A stretch of DNA of 64,000 nucleotides from Eublepharis macularius (taxonomy: Eukaryota; Chordata; Lepidosauria; Squamata; Eublepharidae): positions 66,540,001 through 66,604,000 of the forward strand of contig NC_072795.1 of assembly GCF_028583425.1 (NCBI RefSeq). The letters are read 5' to 3'. A program made the translations under genes and the position numbers. The notes beneath the pieces are model-generated. The model ran no database searches. It saw only the letters and a program-made list of their open reading frames with translations, and was not told the DNA's origin. Each line of letters begins with the position of its first letter. Position 1 is the first letter of the stretch. Positions 22,801 through 33,001 of the stretch are shown piece by piece.

Positions 22801-25530
22801 CACAGACTCATCTGGGCAAAAAGAAAGGCAACTGTCACAGAAACTATTCAGTGTGTGCTTGTCCCAGCCCACTCACACTCTTACTGGTGCATACATGTGT
22901 TCTTAATTAATTTAATTTATTGGATTTATACTCCGCCCTCCCCAAATCAGAGGGCTCAGGGCGGATAACAACACAATTTAAAACATATTTAACTATCATT
23001 AAAATTATAAAAAAACTACATCTTATCATTAAAATTACATTTATATAAATGTATACGTCCATGTGTGTGTGTGTGTGTGTAAGATGGACAACGACATTGT
23101 ATGGGAGGGCATATGGTTTAACACCTCCCCCCCCGTCTAGGGGGGGCACCGCCTAGCATCACCATATGCCTGGCGGAACAACTCCGTCTTACAGGCCTGG
23201 CAAAATGTTAACAAGTCTTGCCGGGCCCTGGTCTCATGAGACAGAGCGTTCCACCAGGCTGGGGCCAGGACCGAGAAGGCCCTGGTCCTGGTTGATGCCA
23301 GGCGGGCCTCCCTAGGGCTAGGGACCTTTAATAGATGTTTATTACACGAACGAAGGGTCCTCTGGGGCTCATATGGGGAGAGACGGTCCCACAGATATGT
23401 CGGTCCCAGTCCGCATAGGGCTTTATAAGTTAGTACCAAAACTTTGAACCGGATTCGGTACTCCACCGGCAACCAATGTAGCTGACGCAACACCAGTGTA
23501 ATATGCCCCCATACCGGTGCTTAAACATCCACAGCTTTTCATTTGCACATGTCTTAAGACACTCTTATACTTATTTTTACATTTCTACACACTGCCACAT
23601 ACAGGTCTGGACTCACAAAGTGTTATCCACATTCACAATACATGTGATCTTGCACACTGTGTCATACGATCTCTTTCACACACGAAATTTAACGTGCTCA
23701 CTCTTGCATTTATCTAAACAATTACATTTTATAAGCATGTTTGTTTAGATACAAACATGCTTATAAAATGTAATTGTTTAGATAAATTTTGTACGCATAA
23801 ATTCCTCCAGCAACTTTCACAACTTTGCATACATGGAGCAATTCAAATAAAAAATTTTTACATTACATTTCTGGGAATGGACAGTCACAGCTCTATACCC
23901 TATAACGTTTACAGTCTTGCACATGCAAATGTCATGCTTCTAAATGTGCATGCATGAACAAACAATATGTTTCACAGACTCACAGTTCATTGCATAAAAC
24001 AACTGCATAGACCAGTGCTACTCGCTCTGCACCTCATGGAGAGTCACATTCGCAAATAACATCGACCAAAAAGCCACACCTCCAGGAACATCTTACCTGT
24101 TTCTTTGGAAGACTCTTCAGGGTGGGAACCACCTGCCCACCACAATGGCTTTGCCCACATTCATGAAATATGGGACATGTGCCACACTGGGAAATTCAGA
24201 AGAGCAACAGGCGGCATAGACACACATTCATAATAAGCATCATGACATCTTAGAATATACAGCAACTGAGCTCAAATCCATCCAGGGATGCAAAGACTAA
24301 TGTTCAGATAATGCCTCTTCCACCCCCTTACACAGCATCTCTCCTCCTCTCCAAACTTAGCAACAAGATGTCTCATATCTTCACACTTTGCCATGCAAGA
24401 GGGTGGACACTGAAAGTTGTGCACATGCCTGTAGAAGGTGAGCATGCATCCAGTGATGGTCATGTTCATGGGCACCTGGGCAGACATGCGCCCAATCAGG
24501 ATCATCTTCTCGCCAGTGTCTGGGTGGAAGGCTGAGTCATAGATGTATTTTGCCTGCCATAGCTGGTCCTCCGTCAGGCCTGGTGACACTTTTCCCAACC
24601 TGGAACAAGACACATAAGCAAAGAAAATTGGGGAAAGGATGGGGGAAAGAAATCACTACATTATGGAACTAGCTGGAAGAAGTTATTAATTCTACTGGAA
24701 GAACATAGGGACAAGTTTGGGAGCAGAAGGACATCTTGGAAAGGTACGGCAGCTGAATGCTTCTCTCTTGTCCCCTCTACTATCATACACCCAACTGCAT
24801 TGGATCTGACCTTATGGTCCATTTGCTCTGGGGCCCTGCTGTATGCAGCCTGGAACAAATTTCTTCATACGTTCTGGTTTACTCAAAATCCTGGTTTGGA
24901 ATAAGGTATTTAGGCATTGTTATGGCCTTGAACTATGTCATAGCCCTTGTTCCTGAATGGCCACTAGTCTAGATGAGTTCAGAACTACACTGCACCCAAG
25001 AGAAGCCTTCTCCAGATTCAAGCTTCACTTTTGCAACTCAATGCACTCATTCTTCCCCATTTGCTTCAGTGTGCATCCCCTGCATACCATTACTGAATGG
25101 CAGAGGGCCATCCCCTACATACCATTGGCAGAGAGCCATCCCCTACATACCATTACTGAATGGCAGAGGAACACACTGAAGAACAATGGGGAAAAATCCA
25201 TCAGACCCAGAAAAAGAAAAGTGATACGGTAGCTGACAGCCACAGCTGAACCACATGTTTTAAAAGCCTCCTCTACACCACATATCACACCCACCACTTC
25301 ATCTGCACCTCCCTTGTCATCAGCTCCCCCTAAAAACCAAAGCAATCCCCAAACTAACAAGAGAACCTGTAATCCTCAACCACCCTCCGGGCCTCTTCCA
25401 GGGTCTTGCTAGAGAGAAGAAGGTTGCGGGGATCTGTCACTGTGAAGAAATGCTGTGCTCTCCCCATGAAGGTGCTTTGGTCCCATCGTGGCTCCTTGAT
25501 GTTGATATTCAAGGGCAGTTCCCCTGACAT
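13728..25530 (-). CDS. SFXN3: SFXN3, sideroflexin-3 (whole coding span, 10 coding exons)
   Basis: Sideroflexins are multi-pass inner mitochondrial membrane carriers; SFXN1 and SFXN3 import serine for mitochondrial one-carbon metabolism. Ten exons join in phase: 25530-25367, 24599-24429, 22771-22673, 21869-21794, 21172-21087, 20451-20324, 19168-19119, 17470-17421, 16359-16312, 13824-13728. They total 969 nt, or 322 codons plus stop, matching the family length of about 320. Visible hallmarks are EPRWDQSTF near the N-terminus, FHPDTGEK at residues 79-86, [48 protein letters not shown] and the C-terminal VYFNKGL. SFXN3 is chosen over SFXN1 because of [32 protein letters not shown] and adjacency to PDZD7. 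All introns are GT-AG except the one after 24429, which has a GC donor. No inactivating change was seen. Family identity is near certain; the paralogue call is about 85%. Confidence 0.93.
14385..14603 (-). repeat. tRNA-derived SINE
   Basis: Read on the minus strand it starts near 14603 with CCAGTGTAGTGTAGTGGTTA. GGTTCAAATC-type box B, TGGGTGACTTTG and CCTCTCAGGGTTGTTGTGAG follow, then a tail near 14390. It lies in SFXN3 intron 10. Confidence 0.7.
15374..15461. repeat. ~88-bp near-palindromic element, copy 3
   Basis: Arms CAGTGCAATCCTAAGAACAG and GTTTAGGATTGCACTG flank CTAAGCCCATTGATTTCAAT and GGGCTTAG. It folds on itself almost completely and lies in SFXN3 intron 10. Confidence 0.88.
15597..15815 (+). 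repeat. tRNA-derived SINE
   Basis: TGTGTAGTGGTTAGACTGAC (box A region), ACATTGGGCCAGCC, CCTCACAGGGTTGTTGTGAG and a degenerate tail. Same family as 17645. Confidence 0.65.
16312..16359 (-). CDS. SFXN3: SFXN3 exon 10
   Basis: This 48-nt exon has acceptor CCTTTTGCAG. It encodes [16 protein letters not shown], the last membrane span of the family. The donor is AG/GTGAGC, phase 2. Confidence 0.92.
17421..17470 (-). CDS. SFXN3: SFXN3 exon 9
   Basis: This 50-nt exon has acceptor TTCTCTTCAG. It encodes [16 protein letters not shown]. The donor is TG/GTAAGC, phase 2. Confidence 0.92.
17645..17870 (+). repeat. tRNA-derived SINE, fullest copy
   Basis: GGTGTGGTGTAGTGGTTAGC gives box A and AGGTTCAAACCATCACTCTG box B. 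Then come TTGCTGGGTGACCTTGAGCC, CAGGGTTGTTGTGAGG, AGCCACTTTGGGTCCCCATT and an AT tail. It lies in SFXN3 intron 8. Confidence 0.75.
17880..19110. other. SFXN3 intron 8, remainder
   Basis: No further element is identified. Short open frames here have no recognisable product. Confidence 0.4.
19119..19168 (-). CDS. SFXN3: SFXN3 exon 8
   Basis: This 50-nt exon has acceptor TCTGCACAG. It encodes [17 protein letters not shown], matching the AIPPxIMxxLEKKxFLK motif of the family. The donor is AAG/GTAAGT, phase 0. Confidence 0.92.
19414..19909. mobile_element. hAT-type non-autonomous DNA transposon
   Basis: Ends CAGGGCTGTATTAA and TAGTACAGCCCTG are terminal inverted repeats of the hAT type. A perfect 8-bp target duplication, GCTAAAAG, flanks them (19406-19413 and 19910-19917). 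It is 496 bp with no transposase frame, and lies in SFXN3 intron 7. Confidence 0.88.
20324..20451 (-). CDS. SFXN3: SFXN3 exon 7
   Basis: The acceptor is TTTCTGCAG. The exon encodes [19 protein letters not shown] and then [20 protein letters not shown]. The donor is ATGG/GTAAGT, phase 1. Confidence 0.93.
20901..20948. repeat. ~88-bp near-palindromic element, half copy
   Basis: CAGTGCTATCCCAGAAAGAG then CTAAGCCCATTGACTTCAA matches the left half of the family; the right half is missing. Confidence 0.6.
21087..21172 (-). CDS. SFXN3: SFXN3 exon 6
   Basis: The acceptor is CTTGGAAG. The exon encodes [18 protein letters not shown] and then [10 protein letters not shown], a strongly conserved sideroflexin segment. 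The donor is AG/GTAAGG, phase 2. Confidence 0.93.
21794..21869 (-). CDS. SFXN3: SFXN3 exon 5
   Basis: The acceptor is CCTTTGCAG. The exon encodes [20 protein letters not shown] followed by KSLTK. The donor is AAG/GTAAGA, phase 0. KSLTK resembles SFXN3 more than SFXN1 (NALTK). Confidence 0.93.
22205..22412 (-). repeat. tRNA-derived SINE, second family
   Basis: On the minus strand it begins near 22405 with GTGGCTCAGTAGTAGAGCAT (box A) and continues to GGCAAGACAGTCCC, CCCCAGCATCTCC and the body GGTCTGACTTTGTCTGAGGC. Related copies are at 29155, 35260 and 44588. It lies in SFXN3 intron 4. Confidence 0.7.
22673..22771 (-). CDS. SFXN3: SFXN3 exon 4
   Basis: The acceptor is TTCTTGTAG. The exon encodes [16 protein letters not shown] and then [16 protein letters not shown], the segment around the first membrane span. 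The donor is AA/GTAAGA, phase 2. Confidence 0.93.
22906..23512 (-). mobile_element. L2-clade LINE, 5'-truncated 3' end
   Basis: On the minus strand 23493-23140 stays open and encodes the L2 C-terminal region: [51 protein letters not shown] 3' UTR with CCGCCCTGAGCCCTCTG and an AT-rich tail follows near 22910. The open frame over 118 codons indicates a fairly young copy. It lies in SFXN3 intron 3. Confidence 0.85.
23708..23787. repeat. perfect 37-bp inverted repeat with 6-nt loop
   Basis: Arm one (23708-23744, beginning ATTTATCTAAACAATTAC) is the exact reverse complement of arm two (23751-23787); the loop is TTAGAT. It lies in SFXN3 intron 3, just beyond the L2 fragment. It is AT-rich and encodes nothing. 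Confidence 0.97.
24429..24599 (-). CDS. SFXN3: SFXN3 exon 3
   Basis: The acceptor is TTCCAG at 24600 and the exon is 171 nt. It encodes [18 protein letters not shown], then the FHPDTGEK hallmark and TGCMLTFY. It ends TAC-AG with the non-canonical donor GCATGT. The next exon supplies A to complete the arginine codon, so only this boundary keeps the frame. Confidence 0.93.
25077..25172. repeat. short minisatellite, three units
   Basis: CCCCTRCATACCATTACTGA then ATGGCAGAGG recurs, with the middle unit shortened (CATACCATTGGCAGAGAG). It lies in SFXN3 intron 2. Confidence 0.85.
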
Positions 25531-25533
25531 CCT
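25367..25533 (-). CDS. SFXN3: SFXN3 exon 2 (first coding exon)
   Basis: The acceptor CCCTGCAG precedes AGG-ATG, with the start codon at 25530-25528. The exon encodes residues 1-54, beginning [19 protein letters not shown]. The donor is AG/GTTCTC, phase 2. The ATG is chosen because it aligns with the start of vertebrate sideroflexins and sits three bases inside the acceptor; the longer open frame upstream is intron. Confidence 0.93.
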
Positions 25534-26524
25534 CTGCAGGGATCCAAAGAGAGGAAACAAAATAATCACATCTCCATAAGATGACACAGGAACCCTGCCT
25601 GCCTGCCTGCACTGCCATTTCATACAGTGCAGTGCCCCATCTAGCCAGTATGGTTTGGGATCTAGATGCAGATCTAGAGACTCCCAAGAAGGGCACCAAA
25701 TGCCCCCACCAGTAATTTGCTTACTTTCTGTGAGCCTGGAGACACGCAGAATAGACAATGCCTAGTAGAGGCACACATGGCCATCCCTAGATATGTAAGA
25801 AGAAGCAGCTAGCTTAAATCACTTCTGCATGCCAATATGTAGCAAGTGACAACTGTCCAGAGTACAGCAGTCTATATTTGTTCATATATATCAGGATCAG
25901 GACTGCACCCTGAGGCTGCAGAGATCTCCTCAAAGGACAAAGGGGACATGCTTCTACAGATTCCTATGATAGGGACAAACACCACAGATTCAGTGACATC
26001 AAGCCCATCATATCACTTTATACCTCCCTGACTCAGAGCATGGACTTCAATAATCATGATGCCTTGGTTTTTGTGTGCCCGAGAAATATCACGTCCCTGA
26101 TGCTTCCCTTTCCTGTCCTATAGACTGTCCCCTATACCTCTGCTACTGGCAAAGGCTGACATAGGCTACAGGAGGAGTACTCATCTGAACACATGGGGGA
26201 TTTCCTTGTTGTGCTTTAATCCCTTGATACAGATGCTAACGGATTTAGGACCATCCTATGGCAAAGCAAAGAAGAGTCAGAGCCAGCTGTGTATTCAGCC
26301 CTCCTTCTGGTACTGGCAGCGTAGCAGACTTGTTTGCAGCCTCTGATCGCGTGGACGGACATGAATCTTTGGCACAAGCCTGCATCCAGCTTGAGCCATG
26401 TGGGATAACAGGCTCTATCCTAGGCATCTCTATTCAGAAGTGTTCAGAACTATTATATCCTGCTTACTCCGAAGTAAATGTGCACAGGATTACACGCTCA
26501 CAGTGCAAACATAAGCAATCATAA

Positions 26525-26577
26525 GCAGAATTACACCCTTGACTTAGAAGGGAGTAACTCTGTTTAGGATTGCACTA
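26525..26577. repeat. ~88-bp near-palindromic element, half copy
   Basis: GACTTAGAAGGGAGTAACTC to GTTTAGGATTGCACT is the right half of the family. It lies 60 bp from a full copy. Confidence 0.6.
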
Positions 26578-26636
26578 TCACTCTACATCTCAGGCCTCTT
26601 CTTTTGAAGGCCTTGGAATCAATCATCTCTACTTCT

Positions 26637-26713
26637 CAGTGCAATCCTATACAGAGTTACTCCTGTCTAAGCCCATTGAAATCAATGGAGTAATTCTGCA
26701 TAGGATTGCACTG
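26637..26713. repeat. ~88-bp near-palindromic element, copy 4
   Basis: CAGTGCAATCCTATACAGAG and CTGCATAGGATTGCACTG are the inverted arms around AAGCCCATTGAAATCAATGG. It lies in SFXN3 intron 1. Confidence 0.85.
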
Positions 26714-29154
26714 TCAGTCAGTTTCTCTAAGAAAGCTGATTTGGGGACAAACTATTGATCTGTTCCTTAAGACAATCACTGGGGTGCAGCACTTGATTCT
26801 GTGATCTCAAAACAGTGTACATATTTGAAAGGGAGATGAGAGACTCACCTGAATTAAAAGTGGTAGGTTGGGGGCTGAGGGATGTAGAGGATGTTTTAAA
26901 ATGGCAGGGGATGGTAGCAGCAAGAGAACCACAGTCCTGTAAAGGTAGAAGGGAATTTTGTGACATGCATGAATATAACATAGAGTGCAATTTTAATATA
27001 AGAAAAATCACAAAGAATCTGCCTGTAATAATAAGTAATTTAGCCACTATTAATCTACACAAGTAAAAACAATTACAAAAATACCCACATTAAACGTGTC
27101 TCTTGTAATTTCCTACTGAACAGCAGTGATATTGCACTCTCCCTAATTAAGCAAGAATTGCAGTTAAATCTAAAATATCTCCATTGTTTAGCCAACAGTA
27201 GAACCTCAGCAGAAGGAGACTCGGCAGCTTCTCGAAGTAAACTACTCTGAGCTGATGAGAACTTCGTGCTTGTGACCAAAGCCCATGTGTCAAAAGTTTT
27301 ACAGTTCTTTTAAATAGAGACAATCCATCCAGAACATAAGAAAGGAAGCTACATGGAGATTTCCTCTGAAATCAGAAGTGAGGAAGGTCACTTTTGTACT
27401 TTCTCTTACATGCACATGGAGAAGGTGACTTCCCCTCTCTCCCTGCCACTTCCCTGATGATCTGGTGTTTTGTTCACAAGTGACATTCCACATCCTTGGA
27501 GTACCCATTCTTGGAATATTAAAGTATTCCCTGGTCTTCTGGAAAAGATTTCCAGGTCTCAAGCCTTCTACTTCTGGGAAGAATGTGCCAAACCAAAGTC
27601 AGGCCAGACATGTTAAACGGGCTTTTTTAGCCAATGACCAATGAGGCAGCTACCCCAGGCCTTGTGCTAGGGGACCCCCAATCATTCACGCCCCCCCCAA
27701 TGGAGGCAGGAAAGGAAAAGAGCAGACTCCTGTCACCATTAGTCAACCCATCCCATCTAGGACTTGGACTTCTAGTTCACAGCAACAGTCACTCATGCCT
27801 ACCCCATCTTACGCTCAGACAGCCGTCTTGACAACAGCTACTTGTGCCTGCTCCATCCAAGGTTTGGCCAGTCAGCGTCCAGAGATGGCTCCCACCCACC
27901 TCACATGGAGCAAGGATTGCCCCTTGATTGGTCCCAGTAGGGGGAGCTGGTGGTAGTGATGCCAGGGCCTTATCCTGGACTTTTGCCAAGGGTCCCAGAA
28001 TCACTAAGGTCACTCCTGATGTCAAGTGATGTATAGTTTAAGATTTCTGTTTCTACACAAGTGAAACTAAGACTTTTTTAAAAAGAGGAAATATATAGTT
28101 TACCTAATTTTAAATGGCAAGGTAGATGAAAACAATTCAAGAGTCAATGTCCTCAAGACTGTGGAGGAGGAATATTTTTAGTGATACAACATCACTTGCA
28201 TCTTCCCCTGATAAATTCTTATGAAGCAACCTAAATAAATGAGGTCAACAGAGCTTAAATAAACTTGAGAGAGGGAACTGGCTCCTACAGTGAAGGAATT
28301 TTCTGAGGAAATGTTGGTTGCCCTTTAAATCCCATTTTCCATGTCCAGGATGTTACCCAGGCAATAAGAAAAATAACAAATGTCATACTCTGAAACTCGG
28401 AAAAATGTTAGCTTCCAGTATTCAAGCATTCTCAGTAGTAGGGATAATCCTTTTTGAATAAAAACGCTGTGAATCACAGCAGTAAAAAAAAAGCCAATAA
28501 GGTCTTTTTCTTGAGTATTTTAGAACAAGTACTTTGAAGTTCTCCCATAGAGATGGCATACAAAGGACATGCAGGAAAACAGATTGAAATTTCAGGGATT
28601 TAAGGGTTATTCCAATCATAGAGTGAAAGTGGCATGAACAAGCAAATTAGTCAATTTCAGGAGCGGGGTAGGGAGTCCATCAACCATATCAAGGGGTCAC
28701 CATCACTTTCCTTGTTTACCTGAAAAAACTTCACAAGCAAGATGAGAATTTTATACCTTCTCAAGCAAGATGGCCCATTTCTATGCCTGCTGCTGGTCTA
28801 CAAGGAGAACAGAGAGATGGATTTGGTAGGGAAAGAATGAGCTCTATGTTAAAATATTACTTCAAACCACATCACTGGGTTCTTTCTCAGACTTGCTGTT
28901 TGCTAGTTGTCAGATGATTTTAACTTGAACTAAAAACAGATGACCAACTCAGTCTGTAGATAAGGAGCAAGCACACACATATGGGTTTGCATAACATTAG
29001 ATCTTTGTTAATATTATGGGCTCACTACATCATAGAATATAAAGCATGTGAAGTATATGGCAATAGGAACTTTCCCCCTCAAAACATAGCCAAGCTGAAA
29101 GTGGGAAGGCAGCCATGAAGATTCACAGCCAGCAGACATACTACAATACCAGAG
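26714..29154. other. SFXN3 intron 1, no coding signal
   Basis: No exon is recognised. A C-rich stretch near 27640-28010 looks repeat-derived but could not be classified. Confidence 0.4.
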
Positions 29155-29360
29155 GGAAGGAGAGGGTCCCTGTCTCAGTGGGAGGATGCCTACTTTTTAT
29201 GCAAGAGGTAAGCCAGTTTTGGGAAAGATGCTTCTCTGCCTGAGAACCCTAGAAAGCTGCTGTTGCAGTCCAAGCAGGCAATACTGAAAGAGAAAGACCA
29301 GGCTCTGATTCAGTACACTGATAGTATAAAGCAGCTTCACATGTTCATATGTTCAGTGGT
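29155..29360 (+). repeat. tRNA-derived SINE, second family
   Basis: CTGTCTCAGTGGGAGGATGC, TGCAAGAGG, TGCTTCTCTGCCTGAGAACC and CTGATTCAGTACACTG match the plus-strand sense of the family at 22205. Confidence 0.6.
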
Positions 29361-29425
29361 GCCTGAAGCATGCATTAAAGTAGTCTGTGGATACATACCT
29401 CCTAAGTAAATGTCTAATAGAGATG

Positions 29426-29731
29426 CATGGCTTTTTTAAAGCTGGAATACAGTGGAACAGAGTTCGGGCACCTCTCAAAACAGTCACATGGCTAGTGGCC
29501 CCGCTCCCTGATCTCCAGACAGAGAGGAGTTTAGATCGCTGAGTGGCGCGGAGGGCAATCTAAACTCCCCTCTGTCTGGAGATCAGGGGGCGGGGCCACC
29601 AGCCATGTGACCATTTTTGCTGAGGGTGATTTAAACTTTAAAAAACTCCCCCCTTGTTCCAGCTGACCCAAAGTGACATCATTGTGTGGTCCTGAGTTCC
29701 ACCACCTCTTTTCCCAGAAAAAAAAGCCCTG
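29426..29731. mobile_element. foldback MITE with ~54-bp internal hairpin arms
   Basis: The outer ends CATGGCTTTTTTAAAGCTGG and CTGGG(A)AAAAAAGCCCTG-like text are inverted. Inside, GTCACATGGCTAGTGGCC (29483 on) and GGCCACCAGCCATGTGAC (to 29611) form a long hairpin centred on a CG-rich GGCGCGGAGGGC loop. The TIRs look hAT-like, but I found no clear 8-bp target duplication. Confidence 0.65.
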
Positions 29732-29934
29732 TGGAGGCGTATGTTTCTGGCATGACTATCCTCCCACGTATATAGGGGTCTAGCTAGAAATTAGGATTTC
29801 CCAAGAGATGGGGAAAACAGGATCTGTGTATGTATATGCCAGGACTCCACTTCTATGTAAGCAATTGTTGACTGTAGCAGGGGGTCTAGTTCAACTAAGA
29901 AGAGAAGTTGGGGTCACGGATCAGTACCTTTTAA

Positions 29935-31075
29935 CCTTGCAGCGCTTGTTGCCAGTGACACCCCCTCCCCCCCATTATGGAGTCTGCTATGGACTATGTC
30001 AGCTTCCTGCTTTGCTGTTCTAAGACTCTGCCAAGAACTCTGCTAGGGGCAGCATTGCCCATGCCTGCCTCCTGCCTCTCTGCTGTTATGGACTGTGTCA
30101 CCAACACCTGTTTCCTGCCTCCTGGGACACGAACCCCACCAGGGCCCAGAACCATGCCACTAGCAGCACAGTGCCATCTGGGAGGACCCTCCACGAGCCT
30201 GGCCAGGCACCCCCTGGTCAGTTCCAGCTGGGAGCTCCTCGCAGGACGGCCACTGGGCCTGCCCTTGCCACTGGGCAGCCTGCTAGCCAGCCCACGATAT
30301 GTGCCAGGGGAGAAGCCATGTTCCCGGCATCAGGGAGTCACCATGGACAGTTTGCTCTGAGGCTGCCATTCCAAGACCAGGCTCCCGTTACATTCACGGA
30401 GTCCAGCCTCGCCCTGATATGCATATCGCTGGAAGCCGCCCAGAGATGGAAGCTACGTGCCGGCTGTCCAGAACACCTAATGGCCGCATGTCAATACAGC
30501 CATCGCATTCCAGGCAGATCCCATCAAGGCAACTCCAGCTTCCTGGCAGATCCGATGAACCCACCTGGCACGCCCTCCCCTCCTTTGTCCCCTCTTCCTA
30601 TGGTGTCACAATCACACACTCAGACCCTAAAGGGGCCCATTAGCCAGTCATAAAGCCATCAAGCTTTTATTTCACCTCCTGAGAACCACTTGGAAGGCCC
30701 CCGCCTCAGGGTACATTTTGGGGTACTTAAGCAGACTCTGCCTGCCATGAGGTGCACGCCATTCCTCTCCCAACCCCGACCGTCACTCCGCGTATCTAGT
30801 GCAGGCATTAGATCTTGTCCTGCTTCGCTGCTACCGTCTCTGCTTCTCACCGTGATCACGTGATCACCCCGTTCCATCAATCTCAAGTGGGTACCTGCAA
30901 ATGCAAATGGCTCTATTTTTCTAATCTTTATTTCTTAGCCCTTGTGTGCCTCTTGTATGTTTGTGTTATTGTAGGCTTATGCAACATCTTAGTAAACACG
31001 TTTTGTATTGATTAGTCGCCTCCACTTTATTGCGTGAGCAATCCGGAAGTCGGACTCTGGTATACATTGGCAAAG
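29935..31075. repeat. unclassified GC-richer block, possibly an LTR-element fossil
   Basis: The composition differs sharply from the flanks. The right end (about 30900-31075) has the style of an LTR R-U5 region. No target duplication was found, so boundaries and family are uncertain. The open frames of up to 160 codons resemble no known protein. Confidence 0.25.
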
Positions 31076-31185
31076 ATCCACACTAACTTAAGTCAAACTT
31101 CTTGCTAATTTCCCCTTAAAATAGCAGTTCTGGTAACATGCTCCAGCCTTTCAAACATCTCATGCCTACTGACAAACTTGATTAA

Positions 31186-31272
31186 CAGTGCATTCCAAAG
31201 CAGAGTTACTCCAGTCTAAGCCCATTGGTTTCAATGGGCTTAGACTAGAGTAACTCTGTTTAGGATTGCACA
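31186..31272. repeat. ~88-bp near-palindromic element, copy 5
   Basis: CAGTGCATTCCAAAGCAGAG and CTCTGTTTAGGATTGCAC are the arms around CTAAGCCCATTGGTTTCAAT. It lies in SFXN3 intron 1. Confidence 0.85.
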
Positions 31273-31924
31273 CTTAGAGCTGCAAGAATAGTGAAGAATG
31301 AACTGATGCATCAATATCAGATGGAAGGGCAAAAATGTGATAAACTGCTATTGCAGAGAGGGAGTGGGACAGCTCTCCTTATAGTTGAATCTGTAAAACA
31401 CTGAAGGAAAATTACTGATCTGAAGGATGTCAGAAGAAAAGTTTTAATCTGTCAAATCTCCTCGCTGAGAAGAATCAGAGAAAGACAAGATGAGACCAAA
31501 TACAAACACCACAGATTTTATCCCTGGCAAGATTAGGAGGCAGAATCAGGAAGAGGCCTTAGCCTCTATGCCCCTTTTTCCTGCCCCTTCAGTGGAACTG
31601 GTTGGCCCCTGTGTGAAACAGGATTACTTGGATTCTTTGAAGGGTTCTTCTTACGTTCTTATGTGCCTTAGAATACAACTGAAGAAAAACACCAGCCATC
31701 CTAGTGTCCGTGGTGTCAATGACAATTTTTGAATTGGGCAAGACTGAACTAAGCTGTTAGCAATAAACCAAATGATGTATGAATCTGCCAAGCATCAGTA
31801 TATTTGCCATCCAATTGCAATCCAAAAAAACTGAGCTGTTCATAGGAAGTATTGTCAAAGGCTTTCACGGCCGGAGAACGATGGCTGTTGTGGGTTTTCC
31901 GGGCTGTATTGCCGTGGTCTTAGC

Positions 31925-31978
31925 ATTGTAGTTCCTGACGTTTCGCCAGCAGCTGTGGCTGGCATCTTCAGAGGTGTA
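31925..31978 (-). ncRNA. hammerhead-ribozyme-like fold, Penelope tail, left arm
   Basis: This is the reverse-strand counterpart of the right-arm fold: CTGAAGA at 31971-31965, GCCAGC/GCTGGC stem, GAAAC at 31944-31940 and GTC at 31939-31937, with the same extra U. Confidence 0.55.
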
Positions 31979-32395
31979 GCACCAAAAGACAGAGATCTCT
32001 CAGTGTCACAGTGTGGAAAAGATGTAGGTCATTTGTATCTACTCAGGAGGGGTGGGGTTGAGCTGAGTCATCCTGTAAGAGTTTCCCAGGGTGTGGAATG
32101 CTAATGGCGGGAGGCTTCACTGTATCCTGAGGAGGTTCTTTTGCATATGGATTGGTACTTGATGTGCTAATCTTCTCTGCAGGGCTATTGTCGGGGATAG
32201 AATGTTTTGTTAGCCTGGTGTTTTTCAGAACTGGAAACCATGCTCTGTTCATTCTTGAGGTTTCTTCTTTCCTGTTGAAGTTTTGCTTATGCTTGTGAAT
32301 TTCAATGGCTTCCCTGTGCAGTCTGACAAAGTAGTTGGAAGTGTTGTCCAGTATTTTGGTGTCCTGGAATAAGATACTGTGCCCTGTTAGGCTCA

Positions 32396-33001
32396 CTACC
32401 GATCAGTGTGAGTTGGTTTCCTGTAGACCTTGTGACCTAACTGAAAGTTTGCTTTGCGGATGACCAAGGTATCCAGGAATGGGAGTTTTCCCTCGATTTC
32501 TTTCTCCATTGTGAATTGTATGTTCAGGTGGATGTTGTTGAGATGATTCAAAAACCCCATCAATTCTTCCTCCCCATGGCTCCAAATGATAAATGTATCA
32601 TCCACAAACCGGAACCATACACTAGGTTTGTGGGGTGCTGATTCTAGAGCTGTTTTTTCAAAATGTTCCATGTAGAAGTTTGCTATAACTGGGCTGAGTG
32701 GGCTCCCCATGGCCACCCCATCCATCTGTTCATAGAATTCGTTGTCCCATTGGAAGTAACTGGTTGTCAGACAATGGTGGAATAAGGCTGTTACATCCTC
32801 TGGGAAAATCTGATTAATAAGTGCAATAGTGTCTTTTACTGGAACCTTGGTAAACAGGGATACAACATCAAAACTGACAAGTATGTCTTGTGGATTGAGT
32901 TTCAGAGAACTGATTTTGTTGATGAAATCTGCTGAATCTTTGATGTAAGACGAGGTTTTCCCGATGTGGTCCTGCAGGAGGTCTACAGGAAACCAACTCA
33001 C
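32396..33001 (-). pseudogene. Penelope-like RT fragment (left arm)
   Basis: The open 201-codon frame carries RT motifs DVVSLFTKVPV, MDGVAMGSPLSPVIANFY and RFVDDTFIIWSHGEEEL, the last with the FVDD catalytic box. It ends just after VYRKPTHTDR, where the arm jumps to the tail. The N-terminal part of the RT is absent. Confidence 0.88.

Noticed and set aside
25077-25172. CRISPR-like spaced repeats
   Set aside because: This is a three-unit minisatellite in a vertebrate intron; units abut without unique spacers.
30171-30653. 160-codon plus-strand frame
   Set aside because: It lies in a GC-rich repeat-like block, is Pro/Ser/Gln-rich and has no domain; an overlapping frame is also open.
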